The notes below the pieces were generated by a model. It worked only from the letters and a program-made list of their open reading frames with translations. It did not search any database and was not told the origin of the DNA. 64,000 bases of DNA, from positions 1-64,000 of the forward strand of contig NKIU01000006.1 in NCBI GenBank assembly GCA_002256245.1. Direction: 5' to 3'. This stretch comes from Pseudorhodobacter sp. PARRP1 (GTDB lineage Bacteria > Pseudomonadota > Alphaproteobacteria > Rhodobacterales > Rhodobacteraceae). Below, piece by piece: positions 1 through 7,593 of this stretch. How positions within the stretch are numbered: the stretch's first letter is position 1; every line of letters begins with the position of its first letter. A program made the translations under genes and the position numbers.

Positions 1-128
1 GCAATGGCTATGGACTTACAACAACGACCGCCCGAACATGGGCATCGGCGGCATCACACCCGCACAGAAACTGAAAATGGCCGCGTAAGTTCTACGAATG
101 CACCCCGTTAAAATTGGGGGGAATACCC
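1..128 (+). mobile_element. 3' end of an IS3-family insertion sequence
   Basis: The window opens inside the last codons of an IS3-family transposase, followed by about 40 bases of non-coding DNA that include a run of six G (116-121) after an AT-rich stretch, as in the terminal repeat of many IS3 elements. The right boundary near 128 is an estimate, because the matching left end and the target duplication lie outside the window. Confidence 0.6.
2..88 (+). CDS. IS3-family transposase (OrfB), C-terminal fragment
   Basis: Only the last 28 codons are present. They read WLWTYNNDRPNMGIGGITPA and then end in KLKMAA and TAA. The motif YNxxRPN…GGxTPAxKL is the conserved C-terminal signature of the DDE integrase core of IS3-family OrfB proteins, which carry out strand transfer after OrfAB frameshifting. 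The rest of the gene lies left of the window, so it cannot be judged intact or broken from here. The next gene runs in the opposite direction. Confidence 0.85.
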   Translation, partial: QWLWTYNNDRPNMGIGGITPAQKLKMAA

Positions 129-268
129 AGGCACGGCCAACGTTTCTGGCGTTTGAGCGCCCGCCCTGTGCGAAACGCCTTGCCGATTGGGGTTTTGCCG
201 CTGGAATAGGGCTGGGGGCGCGGGGGTTGCGGTGATGGGGGCTTGGTCTTATCCCGGGCGGGGGCGGG

Positions 269-2476
269 TCAGGCGAAATTTACGCTGCGCGCGAACGGCA
301 TGTCGCGCAGCCTTGTGCCGTTCAGCGCGAAGATCGCATTGGCAAGCGCCGGGGCTGCGGGCGGGGTGCCGGGTTCGCCGATGCCACGCAGGCGCGGCAT
401 GGTTTCGTGCACTTTCACGCGGATCGTGGGGATTTGCGGCATCCGCAGCGGTTCGTAATCCCAGAAGGTTTGCTGCACGACCGCGCCGCCCTGAACCGTG
501 ATTTCGCCCCGGATCGCGGCGGACAGACCAAACACCATGCCGCCCATCACCTGCGCCTCGATATTGCCGGGGTCGAGTGCGACGCCGACATCGACGGCGG
601 CCCAGGCTGCCTTGAGGCGCAGGCCTTGGGCGGTGTCCTCGACCTCGATCACTTGCGCGATGGGGACGCCGAAGGCGATGCAGAAGGCGATGCCCAGCGC
701 GCGGCCCTTCTCGCCCCAGCCTGCCATTTCGGCGACACTTTGGATCACCTGCCGGGACGGTGCATGGGTCAGATGCGACATGCGGAATTCTACCGGATCG
801 GCACCGGCCAGATGGGCGAGTTCGTCCATCGCGGTTTCACCAAAAAACACGTTCTGCGAATTGCCGACCGAGCGCCAAGACCCAACAGGCAGCATGGCGG
901 GCGCGCGGTGGCCGGTGACGCGGTGGTTGGCGAAAGTATAGGGCTGGTCGGCAGCGCCCTGCACGATGGTCGCATCCGGGCCGGGGATGGTGTAGCCCAG
1001 ACGCCCGACCTGCGATTCCACAACGCTGGAGGATGCTGTGGCAAGATCAAACGCGGCGATCCTGCCGCCATCCAGCTTGGCGCGCACGCGGGCCATGGCG
1101 GCGGGGCGATAGGTGTCGTGGGTCATGTCCTCTTCGCGCGACCATGTCAGCAGGACGGGGGTTGCGGGCATGGCCTTGGCGAGATGAATGGCCTGCGCGA
1201 TGAAATCCATCTCGGCGCGGCGACCAAAGCCACCGCCCATCAGCCGGGTTTCAACCGAAATGGCGTCTTGCGGCAGGCCGGTGAATTCGGCCCCGATCTT
1301 CAAAATCTGGGTTGGCAGCTGGTTGCCCGCCCAGACCTGCAACTTGCCATCAGCCAGAAGGGCGGCGGCGGTCAAAGGCTCCATCGTGGCATGGGCGAGA
1401 TAGGGGGCGGTGTAGGTGGCCTCGAAGATGTCGCCGGTCAGGGCGGCATCGACATCGCCGTCATTGCGGTTGCGGCTGTCGTAGGGCGCGGCGAGGGCGG
1501 CGGTCAGCGCTTGGGTCACGCCGGCGCTGTCGGGGTAGCTGGCGGGCGCCCAGTCAAAGCTGAGAAGCTCGGCCCCTTTGAAGGCGGCCCAGGTTGAGGT
1601 CGCCACCACCGCCACGCCATTGGGCACCGGGAGCACCGCCTTGACGCCGGGAACCGCAAGTGCGGCCGCGTCATCCACCTGCACCAGCCCCGCCCCCAGA
1701 TGCGGATTGGTGCGGGCGGTTGCATAGACCATGCCCGGCAAGCGCAGATCGGCGGTGAACGCGGCGGTGCCGGTGACTTTGCCCAACATATCGACGCGCG
1801 GTTGCGTCTTGCCCAGCAGACGCCACTGGTCGCGGGGCTTGGGTTCGGGGGCCGATGCCAGCGAGACCTTGGCGGCCTCGGACGCAAGTTCGGCGTAGGT
1901 CAGTCTGGTGCCATCGGGGGCAATCACCGCGCCGCCTTCGGTGCGCAGGCCTGCGCTGCTGCCCAGCCGGGTGGCTGCCGCCTGCACCAGTGCCGCACGC
2001 GCCGCAGCCCCGGCCAGACGCATCTTGTCATAGGCGTCGATCACCGATGATGAGCCGCCGGTGATCTGAAAGCCCAGAAACTTGCCCGGCACATGCATCG
2101 CCGCGCGCACGGTTTGTGCGATCCAGCTTTCGTCGATGGGCAGGAAGGGCGCGCCTTCTTCGAGCACGCCTGCGTTGAAATAGGCGGGGGCGGCGGGGCC
2201 GTGGATCACCCGCACTTGGGCCAGATCAAGATCCATCTCTTCGGCCACAAGTGCTGCCAGCGTGGTGTGGATGCCCTGCCCCATCTCGGCCCGCGGCGCG
2301 ATCAGCGTCACGCCGCCGGCGTCGATCAGCACATAGGGGTTCAGCGTGGTGCCCATGCCTTCCAGCGGATTGGCGTAGGGGGTGGCGTATTTCCACCAGC
2401 CGAACGCCACGCCCGCACCCATCGCGACCGCGCCGAACAGAAAGCCCCTGCGGGCGATTTTGCCGATGCTTGCCAT
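269..2476 (-). CDS. Molybdopterin-binding subunit of an IorB-like xanthine dehydrogenase family enzyme
   Basis: Large subunit (735 aa) of a molybdenum hydroxylase related to isoquinoline 1-oxidoreductase or aldehyde dehydrogenase beta subunits. These enzymes hydroxylate N-heterocycles or oxidise aldehydes with water as the oxygen source. The chosen start gives a twin-arginine leader (ARRGFLFGA near residues 9-17), so export with its 2Fe-2S partner is expected. MGQGIHT near residue 65, the GGGFGRR motif and the C-terminal GIGEPGTPPAAPAL block are the cofactor-binding and catalytic-Glu signatures of the family. An upstream in-frame ATG would add 33 residues that overlap the partner gene and hide the leader, so it was rejected. 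The gene starts one base after the stop of the small-subunit gene and has no neighbouring cytochrome c gene. The substrate cannot be read from sequence. Confidence 0.9.
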   Translation of the reverse strand: MASIGKIARRGFLFGAVAMGAGVAFGWWKYATPYANPLEGMGTTLNPYVLIDAGGVTLIAPRAEMGQGIHTTLAALVAEEMDLDLAQVRVIHGPAAPAYFNAGVLEEGAPFLPIDESWIAQTVRAAMHVPGKFLGFQITGGSSSVIDAYDKMRLAGAAARAALVQAAATRLGSSAGLRTEGGAVIAPDGTRLTYAELASEAAKVSLASAPEPKPRDQWRLLGKTQPRVDMLGKVTGTAAFTADLRLPGMVYATARTNPHLGAGLVQVDDAAALAVPGVKAVLPVPNGVAVVATSTWAAFKGAELLSFDWAPASYPDSAGVTQALTAALAAPYDSRNRNDGDVDAALTGDIFEATYTAPYLAHATMEPLTAAALLADGKLQVWAGNQLPTQILKIGAEFTGLPQDAISVETRLMGGGFGRRAEMDFIAQAIHLAKAMPATPVLLTWSREEDMTHDTYRPAAMARVRAKLDGGRIAAFDLATASSSVVESQVGRLGYTIPGPDATIVQGAADQPYTFANHRVTGHRAPAMLPVGSWRSVGNSQNVFFGETAMDELAHLAGADPVEFRMSHLTHAPSRQVIQSVAEMAGWGEKGRALGIAFCIAFGVPIAQVIEVEDTAQGLRLKAAWAAVDVGVALDPGNIEAQVMGGMVFGLSAAIRGEITVQGGAVVQQTFWDYEPLRMPQIPTIRVKVHETMPRLRGIGEPGTPPAAPALANAIFALNGTRLRDMPFARSVNFA

Positions 2477-2477
2477 G

Positions 2478-2936
2478 CTATAGCCCCTTTGCCGCGTCGT
2501 GGATGGCCGCACGGATGCGCGGATAGGTGCCGCAGCGGCACAGATTGCCCTCCATCGCTGCATCAATTTCGGCATCGGTGGGGTGCGGCGTTGCCGCCAG
2601 AAGCGCTGCCGCCTGCATGATCTGGCCCGATTGGCAGTAGCCGCATTGCGCCACCTGATGCCGCAGCCATGCCGCCTGCACCGCGTGCAGCGCCTGTGGC
2701 TGGCCCAGCCCCTCGATTGTCACAACCTGCGCGCCCGCCGCCGCCGCAAGCGGGGTCTGGCATGCGCGCACGGCCTCGCCGTTCAGATGCACGGTGCAGG
2801 CCCCACAAGACGCGATACCGCAGCCAAACTTGGTGCCGGTCAGATCCAACCCTTCCCGCAGAACCCACAGCAGCGGCATGTCATCGGGCAAATCCAGCGT
2901 CTGGGTCTGGCCGTTCACGGTAAGGGTGGTGGGCAT
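2478..2936 (-). CDS. (2Fe-2S)-binding small subunit, IorA-like
   Basis: This 152-residue iron-sulfur subunit passes electrons from the molybdenum centre of the adjacent large subunit. The N-terminal plant-type ferredoxin half carries CGIASCGAC plus a later Cys, and the C-terminal half has CGYCQSGQ and CRCGTYPR, the two-cluster pattern of the xanthine dehydrogenase family. The start at 2936 is fixed by AGGAGG seven bases upstream; the longer frame (from 2975) reads through the regulatory palindrome. It is the first gene of a two-gene operon and is divergent from the TetR regulator. No maturation factor (XdhC-like) is present in the window. Confidence 0.92.
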   Translation of the reverse strand: MPTTLTVNGQTQTLDLPDDMPLLWVLREGLDLTGTKFGCGIASCGACTVHLNGEAVRACQTPLAAAAGAQVVTIEGLGQPQALHAVQAAWLRHQVAQCGYCQSGQIMQAAALLAATPHPTDAEIDAAMEGNLCRCGTYPRIRAAIHDAAKGL

Positions 2937-2985
2937 GGCGGCCTCCTGTTGGACGTTATGACAAAATGGATGCATAATGTCAGCG

Positions 2986-2997
2986 TGTCAATTGACA
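2986..2997. promoter_or_regulatory. Palindromic operator candidate between iorA-like and tetR genes
   Basis: TGTCAATTGACA is a perfect 12-bp palindrome in the 90-bp divergent spacer between the molybdenum hydroxylase operon and the TetR gene. Each half contains TTGACA, so it also looks like back-to-back -35 elements. TetR proteins usually repress their own gene and a divergent neighbour from such a site. This role is inferred from position and symmetry. Confidence 0.5.
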
Positions 2998-3026
2998 TTT
3001 CAGGCATAATTTGGCATGCCCGCAGG

Positions 3027-3599
3027 ATGCCGCCCGAAACCGATATTGACCGGCGAGACGCCATCCTTGACGCGGCCTTCGGGGTTTTCGCGTCTTATGG
3101 CTATCGGCGCACCACGATGGAGGACATAGCGCGGGCGGCTGGCCTGTCACGCTCGGCGCTGTATCTGCATTTCCGCAACAAGGAAGACATCTTCCGCTCG
3201 CTGACGCATCGGCATTTCGACACCTCGATGGCGGGTATGGAGGCGGCGCTGCATGGCGCGGGCCAGACCGCAGAGGCAGCACTTTTCGCGGCTTTCGTGG
3301 CCAAGGACGGTGCGCTGATCGAGATGATCTTCGCCACCCCACATGGGGCCGAGTTGTTGGACGCGGGCATGTCGGCGGTGCCCGATCTGGTCAAGACCGC
3401 CAGCGCGCGGGCCACCGAGGTGCTGTGCCATTGGCTTGAGGCGCGGGGCGTGCCGGCGGAACTTGGTCCGGCGCGGGGCTTGGCCGAGGTGATGGTTGCG
3501 GCGCTGATGGGGCTGAAATCAACCGCGCGCAGCCTAGACGAATTGCGCAGCGCGCAGCGCCAGTTGGCCGGTGTGATGGGCCGCGCGCTGGCACACTGA
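3027..3599 (+). CDS. TetR/AcrR family transcriptional regulator
   Basis: A 190-residue repressor with an N-terminal helix-turn-helix: RTTMEDIARAAGLSRSALY lies at about residues 30-48 and is followed by HFRNKEDIF, the classic TetR DNA-binding signature. The C-terminal domain, which should bind a ligand, is not recognisable. The open frame extends far upstream, antisense to the iorA-like gene, so the ATG at 3027 was chosen because it begins just before the helix-turn-helix fold. It is transcribed away from the molybdenum hydroxylase operon across a palindrome, so it most likely controls that operon in response to the enzyme's substrate. Confidence 0.88.
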   Translation: MPPETDIDRRDAILDAAFGVFASYGYRRTTMEDIARAAGLSRSALYLHFRNKEDIFRSLTHRHFDTSMAGMEAALHGAGQTAEAALFAAFVAKDGALIEMIFATPHGAELLDAGMSAVPDLVKTASARATEVLCHWLEARGVPAELGPARGLAEVMVAALMGLKSTARSLDELRSAQRQLAGVMGRALAH

Positions 3600-3689
3600 C
3601 GCCGCTTGACGGCCACGGGGCGTTTGCCGCCCATGTGCTGCGCGGCGCAAGACCATCACGTCAGCGCCGCGCTTATCACCTGCGGGATG

Positions 3690-4442
3690 CTAAATCCCGG
3701 CATACCAATCATAGCCGATCTGGTCTTCCCAGAAACCGCCCTTGCCCAGACCGATCTTGGCAAGGCTGGCGGTGGCTTCAATCCGCATGATGTATTTCGC
3801 CTGTTTGTAACCCAACTGCCGCTCGACCCGCAGGCGCAGGGGCGCGCCGTGGCCGACGCTGAGCGGGGTGTCGTTCATCGTATGGGCAAGGATGGTTTGC
3901 GGATGGAAGGCATCGACCAGATCAATGCTTTCGTAATAGGCGTTGCCGCTGAAATCATCGGCACAGTGCAGCACCAGATAGCGCGCGGTGGGCAGCAGCG
4001 ACACTTGCGCCAGCAGCGCGCTCAGCGGAACACCTGTCCATTTGCCAATCGCGCTCCAACCCTCGACGCAATCGTGGCGGGTGATCTGGGTGCGGGCGGG
4101 CAGCGCCTTGAGGGCAGACAGCGAAAAGGTTTTCGGCGTGGCGACAAGGCCATCGACTTGCAACTGCCAGTTGGCAAAATCGGTCTCCATATGGCGCTGA
4201 TAGTCGGCTGACGCGGGCATGGTGTTGCCGTTGGTGCGGAAATCGGGCGACATCTGGCTTTCGGTAAACTCGGGGGCGAGGGCATTGCGCCCGATCAGGC
4301 GGTGGGTCTGATAGGCCAGCTTCTCGCCGCTGCCCAAGATCAGGTCGCGGAAGCTGGGGCTAAGCACAAGGCCTGCGGTGGTGCCGATGATGGTGGAAAA
4401 GCCAAGGCCGGTCAGCACGGATCTGCGGGTCAGAAGCGACAT
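3690..4442 (-). CDS. Tat-exported sulfite-oxidase-fold molybdopterin oxidoreductase
   Basis: A 250-residue periplasmic molybdenum enzyme of the sulfite oxidase/MsrP (YedY) superfamily. The leader TRRSVLTGLG (5-14) is a twin-arginine signal. RHDCVEGWS holds the Cys (residue 125) expected to ligate molybdenum, and GHGAPLRLRVERQLGYKQAK is the conserved domain-closing block. It overlaps the stop of the cytochrome b gene by one base (TGATG), so the two are translationally coupled and probably form an enzyme plus its quinol-linked haem partner, as MsrP pairs with MsrQ. The sequence around the Cys is not the E. coli MsrP version, so the substrate (methionine sulfoxide, another S-oxide, or sulfite) is open. 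Confidence 0.85.
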   Translation of the reverse strand: MSLLTRRSVLTGLGFSTIIGTTAGLVLSPSFRDLILGSGEKLAYQTHRLIGRNALAPEFTESQMSPDFRTNGNTMPASADYQRHMETDFANWQLQVDGLVATPKTFSLSALKALPARTQITRHDCVEGWSAIGKWTGVPLSALLAQVSLLPTARYLVLHCADDFSGNAYYESIDLVDAFHPQTILAHTMNDTPLSVGHGAPLRLRVERQLGYKQAKYIMRIEATASLAKIGLGKGGFWEDQIGYDWYAGI

Positions 4443-5296
4443 CAGATTTTCTCCTTTGGCAGGCGGTAGCGGCCTGTGATCATCGAACGCACCTCGTTGA
4501 AGGGCCCGGCCAGCAAGACCATCGCAAGGTGGATCACGATGAAGCCGACAAGCCCGATGGCGAAGATAAAGTGCAGCGAGCGCGCCGATTGCCGCCCGCC
4601 GAACAGATCAAGCAGCCACGGCATTGCGGCATTCAGGCCCGGTGACATGGTAGAGCCCGTCAGGATCATGCCGGGGATCAGCGCGATCAGCACCGACAGA
4701 TAGGCGAACTTTTGCAGCACGTTATAGCGCAGGGCGGCGACCCCGGTCGGGAATTGCAGCTTGGCATGGTGCTTGATGTCGGCCCAGATATGCGCGGGGC
4801 GGATTTCTTCGGCGGTGGGCAGCAGGTCGCGGGTCAGGTGGCGGTTGGCCAGACTGCGGATCAGATAGGCGGCAAGCCCCACGGCGAACACCCAGGCAAA
4901 GGTCAGATGCCAGCGCCGCGCCAGTGCCAGATTATAGCTGGCGGGCAGCGTGGCCCAAGACGGAAACGCCCGGTTGCGCACCTGGCCGTCGCCATCGGTC
5001 CAACGGCCCAGGATGCCGGTGGTGTCGGCGGTCACGCTGCCGACGCGGACAAAGCCGGTGTTGGCTTGGGTGGCGCCGATCTGCAGCCAGGCATAATCAG
5101 GATTGGCACCGTAGGCCCCCCAGTAAAGCCGGGGATGCGCGTTGAAAATCATCAGCCCGCTCATCAGCATGATCACGAAGGTGACAACGTTGGTCCAGTG
5201 CCACAGCCGGGTGGACAAACGGTGACGGTCCACAAGATCGCCGCCCTTGGGTGCTGCGGCGGTGGTCGCCATGGTCGCGGGATTGGTGAGGGACAT
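4442..5296 (-). CDS. Cytochrome b561-type membrane haem protein
   Basis: A 284-residue integral membrane cytochrome of the b561/hydrogenase-type family. His pairs in membrane helices are visible in RLWHWTNVV (about 30), ALARRWHLTFAW and SLHFIFAIGLVGFIVIHLAM, spaced as haem ligands in a four-helix bundle. It probably moves electrons between the quinone pool and the periplasmic molybdenum enzyme encoded immediately downstream with a one-base overlap. AGGA precedes the ATG. The gene for the small repeat-containing periplasmic protein lies 64 bp upstream on the same strand, so all three likely form one transcript. Confidence 0.87.
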   Translation of the reverse strand: MSLTNPATMATTAAAPKGGDLVDRHRLSTRLWHWTNVVTFVIMLMSGLMIFNAHPRLYWGAYGANPDYAWLQIGATQANTGFVRVGSVTADTTGILGRWTDGDGQVRNRAFPSWATLPASYNLALARRWHLTFAWVFAVGLAAYLIRSLANRHLTRDLLPTAEEIRPAHIWADIKHHAKLQFPTGVAALRYNVLQKFAYLSVLIALIPGMILTGSTMSPGLNAAMPWLLDLFGGRQSARSLHFIFAIGLVGFIVIHLAMVLLAGPFNEVRSMITGRYRLPKEKI

Positions 5297-5360
5297 GTGC
5301 TATCCTGATCGGGTCAAGGGAAGGTTTGGGCACCGCGGGGTTCGCGGTGCCCAAGGCAGA

Positions 5361-5690
5361 TCACATCTTGGGGTGCATCGCATCCATCAGCATCATGTCG
5401 GGATGATCCTTGCACATCTTGACGACGGCAGCCATTTCATCCTCGGGGCTTTTCGCCATCGCATCACCCGATGCCATTGCATCGCCAGACGCCATCGCAT
5501 CGCCAGACGCCATCGCGTCACCGGATGCCATCGCGTCGCCCGACATTTTGGCTTCGTCCATGGCCGCCATCATGCCAGCCGAATCCATGGCAGAAAAATC
5601 GCTGCAGGCCACTTCTTTGGTCATCGCTTGGGCGAAGGCCGGGATGGTCAGCGCGGTGGTCACCGCAAGGATGGACAGAAAACGGTTCAT
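5361..5690 (-). CDS. HdeA-like small periplasmic protein with SGDAMA repeats
   Basis: A 109-residue exported protein. Residues 1-22 are a Sec signal ending AFAQA. The mature part has two cysteines framing the domain (VACSDFSAMD near 28-35 and VVKMCKDHP near 91-98), the layout of HdeA-family acid/oxidative chaperones, where the two Cys form a disulfide. Five perfect SGDAMA hexapeptides (residues 50-79) are inserted between the helices and make the protein very Met-rich. It is the first gene of an operon with the cytochrome b561 and sulfite-oxidase-like genes. The start was placed at the signal peptide; the longer frame lacks one. The family assignment rests on the Cys pattern and is moderate. 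A Met-rich protein next to methionine sulfoxide reductase genes could be an oxidant sink or substrate. Confidence 0.72.
   Translation of the reverse strand: MNRFLSILAVTTALTIPAFAQAMTKEVACSDFSAMDSAGMMAAMDEAKMSGDAMASGDAMASGDAMASGDAMASGDAMAKSPEDEMAAVVKMCKDHPDMMLMDAMHPKM
5454..5543 (-). repeat. 18-bp coding tandem repeat, five units
   Basis: Five consecutive 18-bp units encode SGDAMA five times in the HdeA-like protein. Each unit keeps the frame, so slippage would change the protein by six residues without breaking it. Small silent differences between units (gca/gcg, cca/cccg) show the array is not brand new. Confidence 0.9.
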
Positions 5691-5933
5691 GGCAATTCTC
5701 CAGTTGGGCGCGGGCCGCGCCGCGATTGGCTTGTGGCCCGGGCAGGTTAGAACCGATCCGCAACCGGACCGATTGCCTTGAAGGTGCCCGAAGCCCGACC
5801 AAATGAAAAATGCCACCTACCTATGCTTTCAATGCCCGCAAGCTATGGGGCAAGGGCCTTCATGCTTTGCGTGCATGAAACCCATGCGAAGCGCCCCCTT
5901 TATGTCGCGGCCAATTTGCTGAATGATGAAGCG

Positions 5934-6587
5934 ATGAAAAACCCAACCCCCCTTGCGCCGCGCCTTGCCGCCTGCCGCGCCCTTCCGGGCAGTTGGCTGG
6001 CAAGTTATGACGATCTTATCGCGCGGTTGCGCCACGCGGATGCGATGGCCCATGCGCCGCAAGTGGGCGCGCTTGCCCCCGATTTTGCGCTGCCCGATGC
6101 AACCGGGCGGCTGCGCCGGTTGCAGGATCTGCTGGCGGACGGTCCTGCGGTGCTGAGTTTCAATCGTGGCAGCTGGTGCCCTTACTGCGCCGAAGAAATC
6201 GGGGCCTGGGCCGAAAACCGCGACGCCTTGCGCGCGGCGGGCGGGCGGCTGATTATCGTCACACCCGAAACCGGCGGCCGCTTGGCCGGTTTGGCGCAGA
6301 TTGCGGGCGATGACGCGGTGGTGCTGTGCGACCCCGATCTGGGTGTGGCGTTGCGCTATGGTCTGGCGTTTCCGGTGGGGCCTGTGGTGCTTCAGCAGTT
6401 CCGCGACGATGGCTTTGATCTGGCCGAGGCTTACGGCACCAGCAACGGCTTGCTACCGGCCCCCGCGACCTTTCTGCTGGATGCCGCGCGGCAGGTGCAT
6501 TTTGCCTTCGTCGATCCCGATTTTCATCACCGGGCCGAGCCTGCGGCGGTGTTGTGCGCGCTTTCAAGCCTGATCAGACCGGCCTGA
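5934..6587 (+). CDS. Peroxiredoxin-like (AhpC/TSA family) protein
   Basis: A 217-residue thioredoxin-fold protein. GALAPDFALPDATG (about 43-56) is the typical AhpC/TSA opening, and RGSWCPYCAEE (about 79-89) supplies the active-site CxxC, so it may act as a peroxidase or thiol reductase on peroxides. It has no signal peptide and should be cytoplasmic. The start at 5934 gives a normal N-terminus; the frame runs 52 codons further upstream with no family resemblance. Its last 61 bases overlap the convergent LysR gene. The position between envelope redox operons fits an oxidative stress role. The exact peroxiredoxin subfamily was not resolved. Confidence 0.8.
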   Translation: MKNPTPLAPRLAACRALPGSWLASYDDLIARLRHADAMAHAPQVGALAPDFALPDATGRLRRLQDLLADGPAVLSFNRGSWCPYCAEEIGAWAENRDALRAAGGRLIIVTPETGGRLAGLAQIAGDDAVVLCDPDLGVALRYGLAFPVGPVVLQQFRDDGFDLAEAYGTSNGLLPAPATFLLDAARQVHFAFVDPDFHHRAEPAAVLCALSSLIRPA

Positions 6588-7477
6588 TTGCCAACATCCG
6601 CGGCACAGGGCTGCCAGTCGCGCGCCCGTGCGGCCCGCAGAAACGCATCGGCCGCATAACCCCGGCGACGGCCCGCCACCGCACCCAGTACCACTTTTTG
6701 ATATAATTCACAGTCAGTTAGATTGACCACACGCACGCCCGGTGCCGCAAGCCCGGCAGGCACGATCACGTGGCCAAGCCCCAACGCGGCCAAACGCAGC
6801 GCCTGACTGCGGTGCTCGACCTTGTGGCGGAACGTCGGCGCAGGTCCCATCGCACAGGCCGCGTTGCGCCACAGCGCCGTGCCCGCATCGCCGCCGTCGA
6901 TCCATGGCTCGGCGGCAAGATCGGCCAAAGCAAGCGGCTGACCCTGTGCGCCCCGGTGCTGGGCCGCGATGGCGACAGCGTAGCGCTGGACATAAAGCGG
7001 CCAGGTTTCAAGCCGTTCGGGCGCTTGGTCGGGCAGCGCGGTGATCACCAGATCAAGGCTGCCCTTCAGCGCGGTTTCCAGCAAATGCCCGCAGGTGCCC
7101 CCGCGCAGATCTATCGTCAGCGCCGGAAGCGTGGTGGCAAGGTTGGCCAAAATCTCGTCCAGCACCGGCAGGTGCAGCCCATCGGCCACGCCAATCACCA
7201 GCGGCGTCACTTCCGCCTTGCCGATGCTGCTTGCCAGCAGGGTTGCGGCCTCGGCGGCCTCGTAGGTTTGTTCCAGATGCGGCAGCACCATGCGGCCCAG
7301 TTCGGTCAGATGGGTCAGCGCGCGTTCGCGGTTGAACAACATGCCGCCAAACTCATCCTCGAGCTTCTGGATCGCGCGGGTCAGCGAGGGCTGGGTCACA
7401 TTGCACTGATCCGCCGCGCGGGTGAAGTTCAGCGTCCGCGTCACTGCCAGAAAGTATTTGATCTGGTGCATTTCCAT
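6527..7477 (-). CDS. LysR family transcriptional regulator
   Basis: A 316-residue LysR-type activator/repressor. The N-terminal winged helix is clear: MHQIKYFLAVTRTLNFTRAA, then TQPSLTRAIQKLEDEFGG (about 29-46). The effector-binding domain follows with typical spacing. No OxyR-like Cys pair was identified with confidence. Its 3' end overlaps the convergent peroxiredoxin gene by 61 bp, so the two transcripts are antisense to each other. Two starts are possible, Met1 at 7477 and Met3. The msr operon ends 117 bp upstream on the same strand. Target genes cannot be read directly; the peroxiredoxin is the nearest candidate. Confidence 0.88.
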   Translation of the reverse strand: MEMHQIKYFLAVTRTLNFTRAADQCNVTQPSLTRAIQKLEDEFGGMLFNRERALTHLTELGRMVLPHLEQTYEAAEAATLLASSIGKAEVTPLVIGVADGLHLPVLDEILANLATTLPALTIDLRGGTCGHLLETALKGSLDLVITALPDQAPERLETWPLYVQRYAVAIAAQHRGAQGQPLALADLAAEPWIDGGDAGTALWRNAACAMGPAPTFRHKVEHRSQALRLAALGLGHVIVPAGLAAPGVRVVNLTDCELYQKVVLGAVAGRRRGYAADAFLRAARARDWQPCAADVGNQAGLIRLESAHNTAAGSAR

Positions 7478-7593
7478 GGGCGTTACGGGCTACCTGATTG
7501 GATGAAAGAAAACTTTCGTCATCGCCTTGCCCACGGCATCCCTTGGCCTGATGCCGTGAGCATACATGTTTTAGCGCCGCAAAGCGCAAATTC

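Noticed and set aside
3690-4442. Naming the molybdenum enzyme MsrP
   Set aside because: The Mo-ligand context (DCVEGWS) is common to the wider sulfite oxidase superfamily, and the cytochrome partner is b561-like rather than clearly MsrQ.
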